Assembly (NCBI GenBank): GCA_937915785.1 | Contig: CALGGY010000008.1 | Span: 1-14,607, forward strand | Length of the DNA stretch: 14,607 nt | Source: an uncultured Bacteroidales bacterium | GTDB taxonomy: Bacteria > Bacteroidota > Bacteroidia > Bacteroidales > P3 | Direction of reading: 5' to 3' | Part shown: positions 14,437 through 14,607 of the stretch, piece by piece | How the letters are laid out: each line of letters begins with the position of its first letter | How positions within the stretch are numbered: the first letter of the stretch is position 1 | The notes under the pieces: model-generated | The model's input: the letters and a program-made list of their open reading frames with translations, nothing else | What the model was told of the DNA's origin: nothing | Databases searched by the model: none | Translations under genes and position numbers: made by a program

Positions 14437-14607
14437 GGGATTACAAATCCCGAGTTCTGTTGCGTCGGATTGCAAATCCGCCGCAGCGGTGGTTGTTGCG
14501 GATTTGCAATCCGCAACAATATAGTATAGGGATTTTCAATCCCGTTTGGTTGTTTTTTTGTGGGATTACAAATCCCGAGTTCTATTGCGTCGGATTGCAA
14601 ATCCGTC
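14430..14607. repeat. Right array of REP-like repeats, copy of 13565-13742
   Basis: Hairpins C (14437-14451), D (14466-14480), A (14494-14518), B (14529-14543), C (14562-14576) and D (14591-14605) follow in the same order and orientation as in the left array. The 178 bases match 13565-13742 at every position by my reading, at a constant offset of 865. The array runs off the right window edge. Confidence 0.92.

Overview
The window looks like chromosomal DNA of a member of the Bacteroidota, most likely Bacteroidales. The evidence is a type IX secretion (T9SS) C-terminal sorting domain, a short LID-less adenylate kinase, a Bacteroidota-type RecX, a DUF3078 outer-membrane protein, a YfhO-family membrane protein, promoters of the TTTG / TAnnTTTG type, and almost no Shine-Dalgarno sequences. 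The species cannot be named from this sequence.

Layout. Positions 1-625 hold no gene I can name; there is one weak plus-strand ORF (192-539) with a Pro/Ala-rich start. From 11522 down to 626 everything is on the minus strand. In transcription order: yfhO, valS, an LEA14-like lipoprotein, a ROK sugar kinase, adk, obg, a PAP2 phosphatase, and a secreted endonuclease/exonuclease/phosphatase-fold protein with a T9SS tail. obg and PAP2 overlap by 20 bp, and the lipoprotein and ROK genes are 6 bp apart, so these are probably operonic. The plus strand then carries recX and a DUF3078 gene, read divergently from yfhO and closed by a strong intrinsic terminator (13403-13431). The right end (13505-14607) is a mobile-repeat locus: a Y1/HUH transposase of the REP-associated (RAYT-like) type between arrays of a four-hairpin composite repeat.

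Functionally the minus-strand block is mostly housekeeping (tRNA charging, nucleotide balance, ribosome-assembly GTPase, sugar phosphorylation) mixed with envelope functions (YfhO, lipoprotein, PAP2, T9SS cargo).

Two things deserve most attention. First, a 55-bp two-hairpin element occurs twice (1936-1990 and 8886-8940), both times between a minus-strand stop codon and the next start codon. It shows compensatory changes and G-U pairs that only work in the minus-strand (sense) RNA, so it may be an undescribed intercistronic or leader RNA. Second, the RAYT-like locus has REP-like units in which four different hairpins share one GGATT/AATCC core, a 178-bp perfect direct repeat on both sides of the transposase, and truncated half-hairpins at both gene edges. 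Degenerate 7-bp and 8-bp tandem repeats also fill two intergenic regions around adk, and one of them supplies the last codons of the ROK gene.
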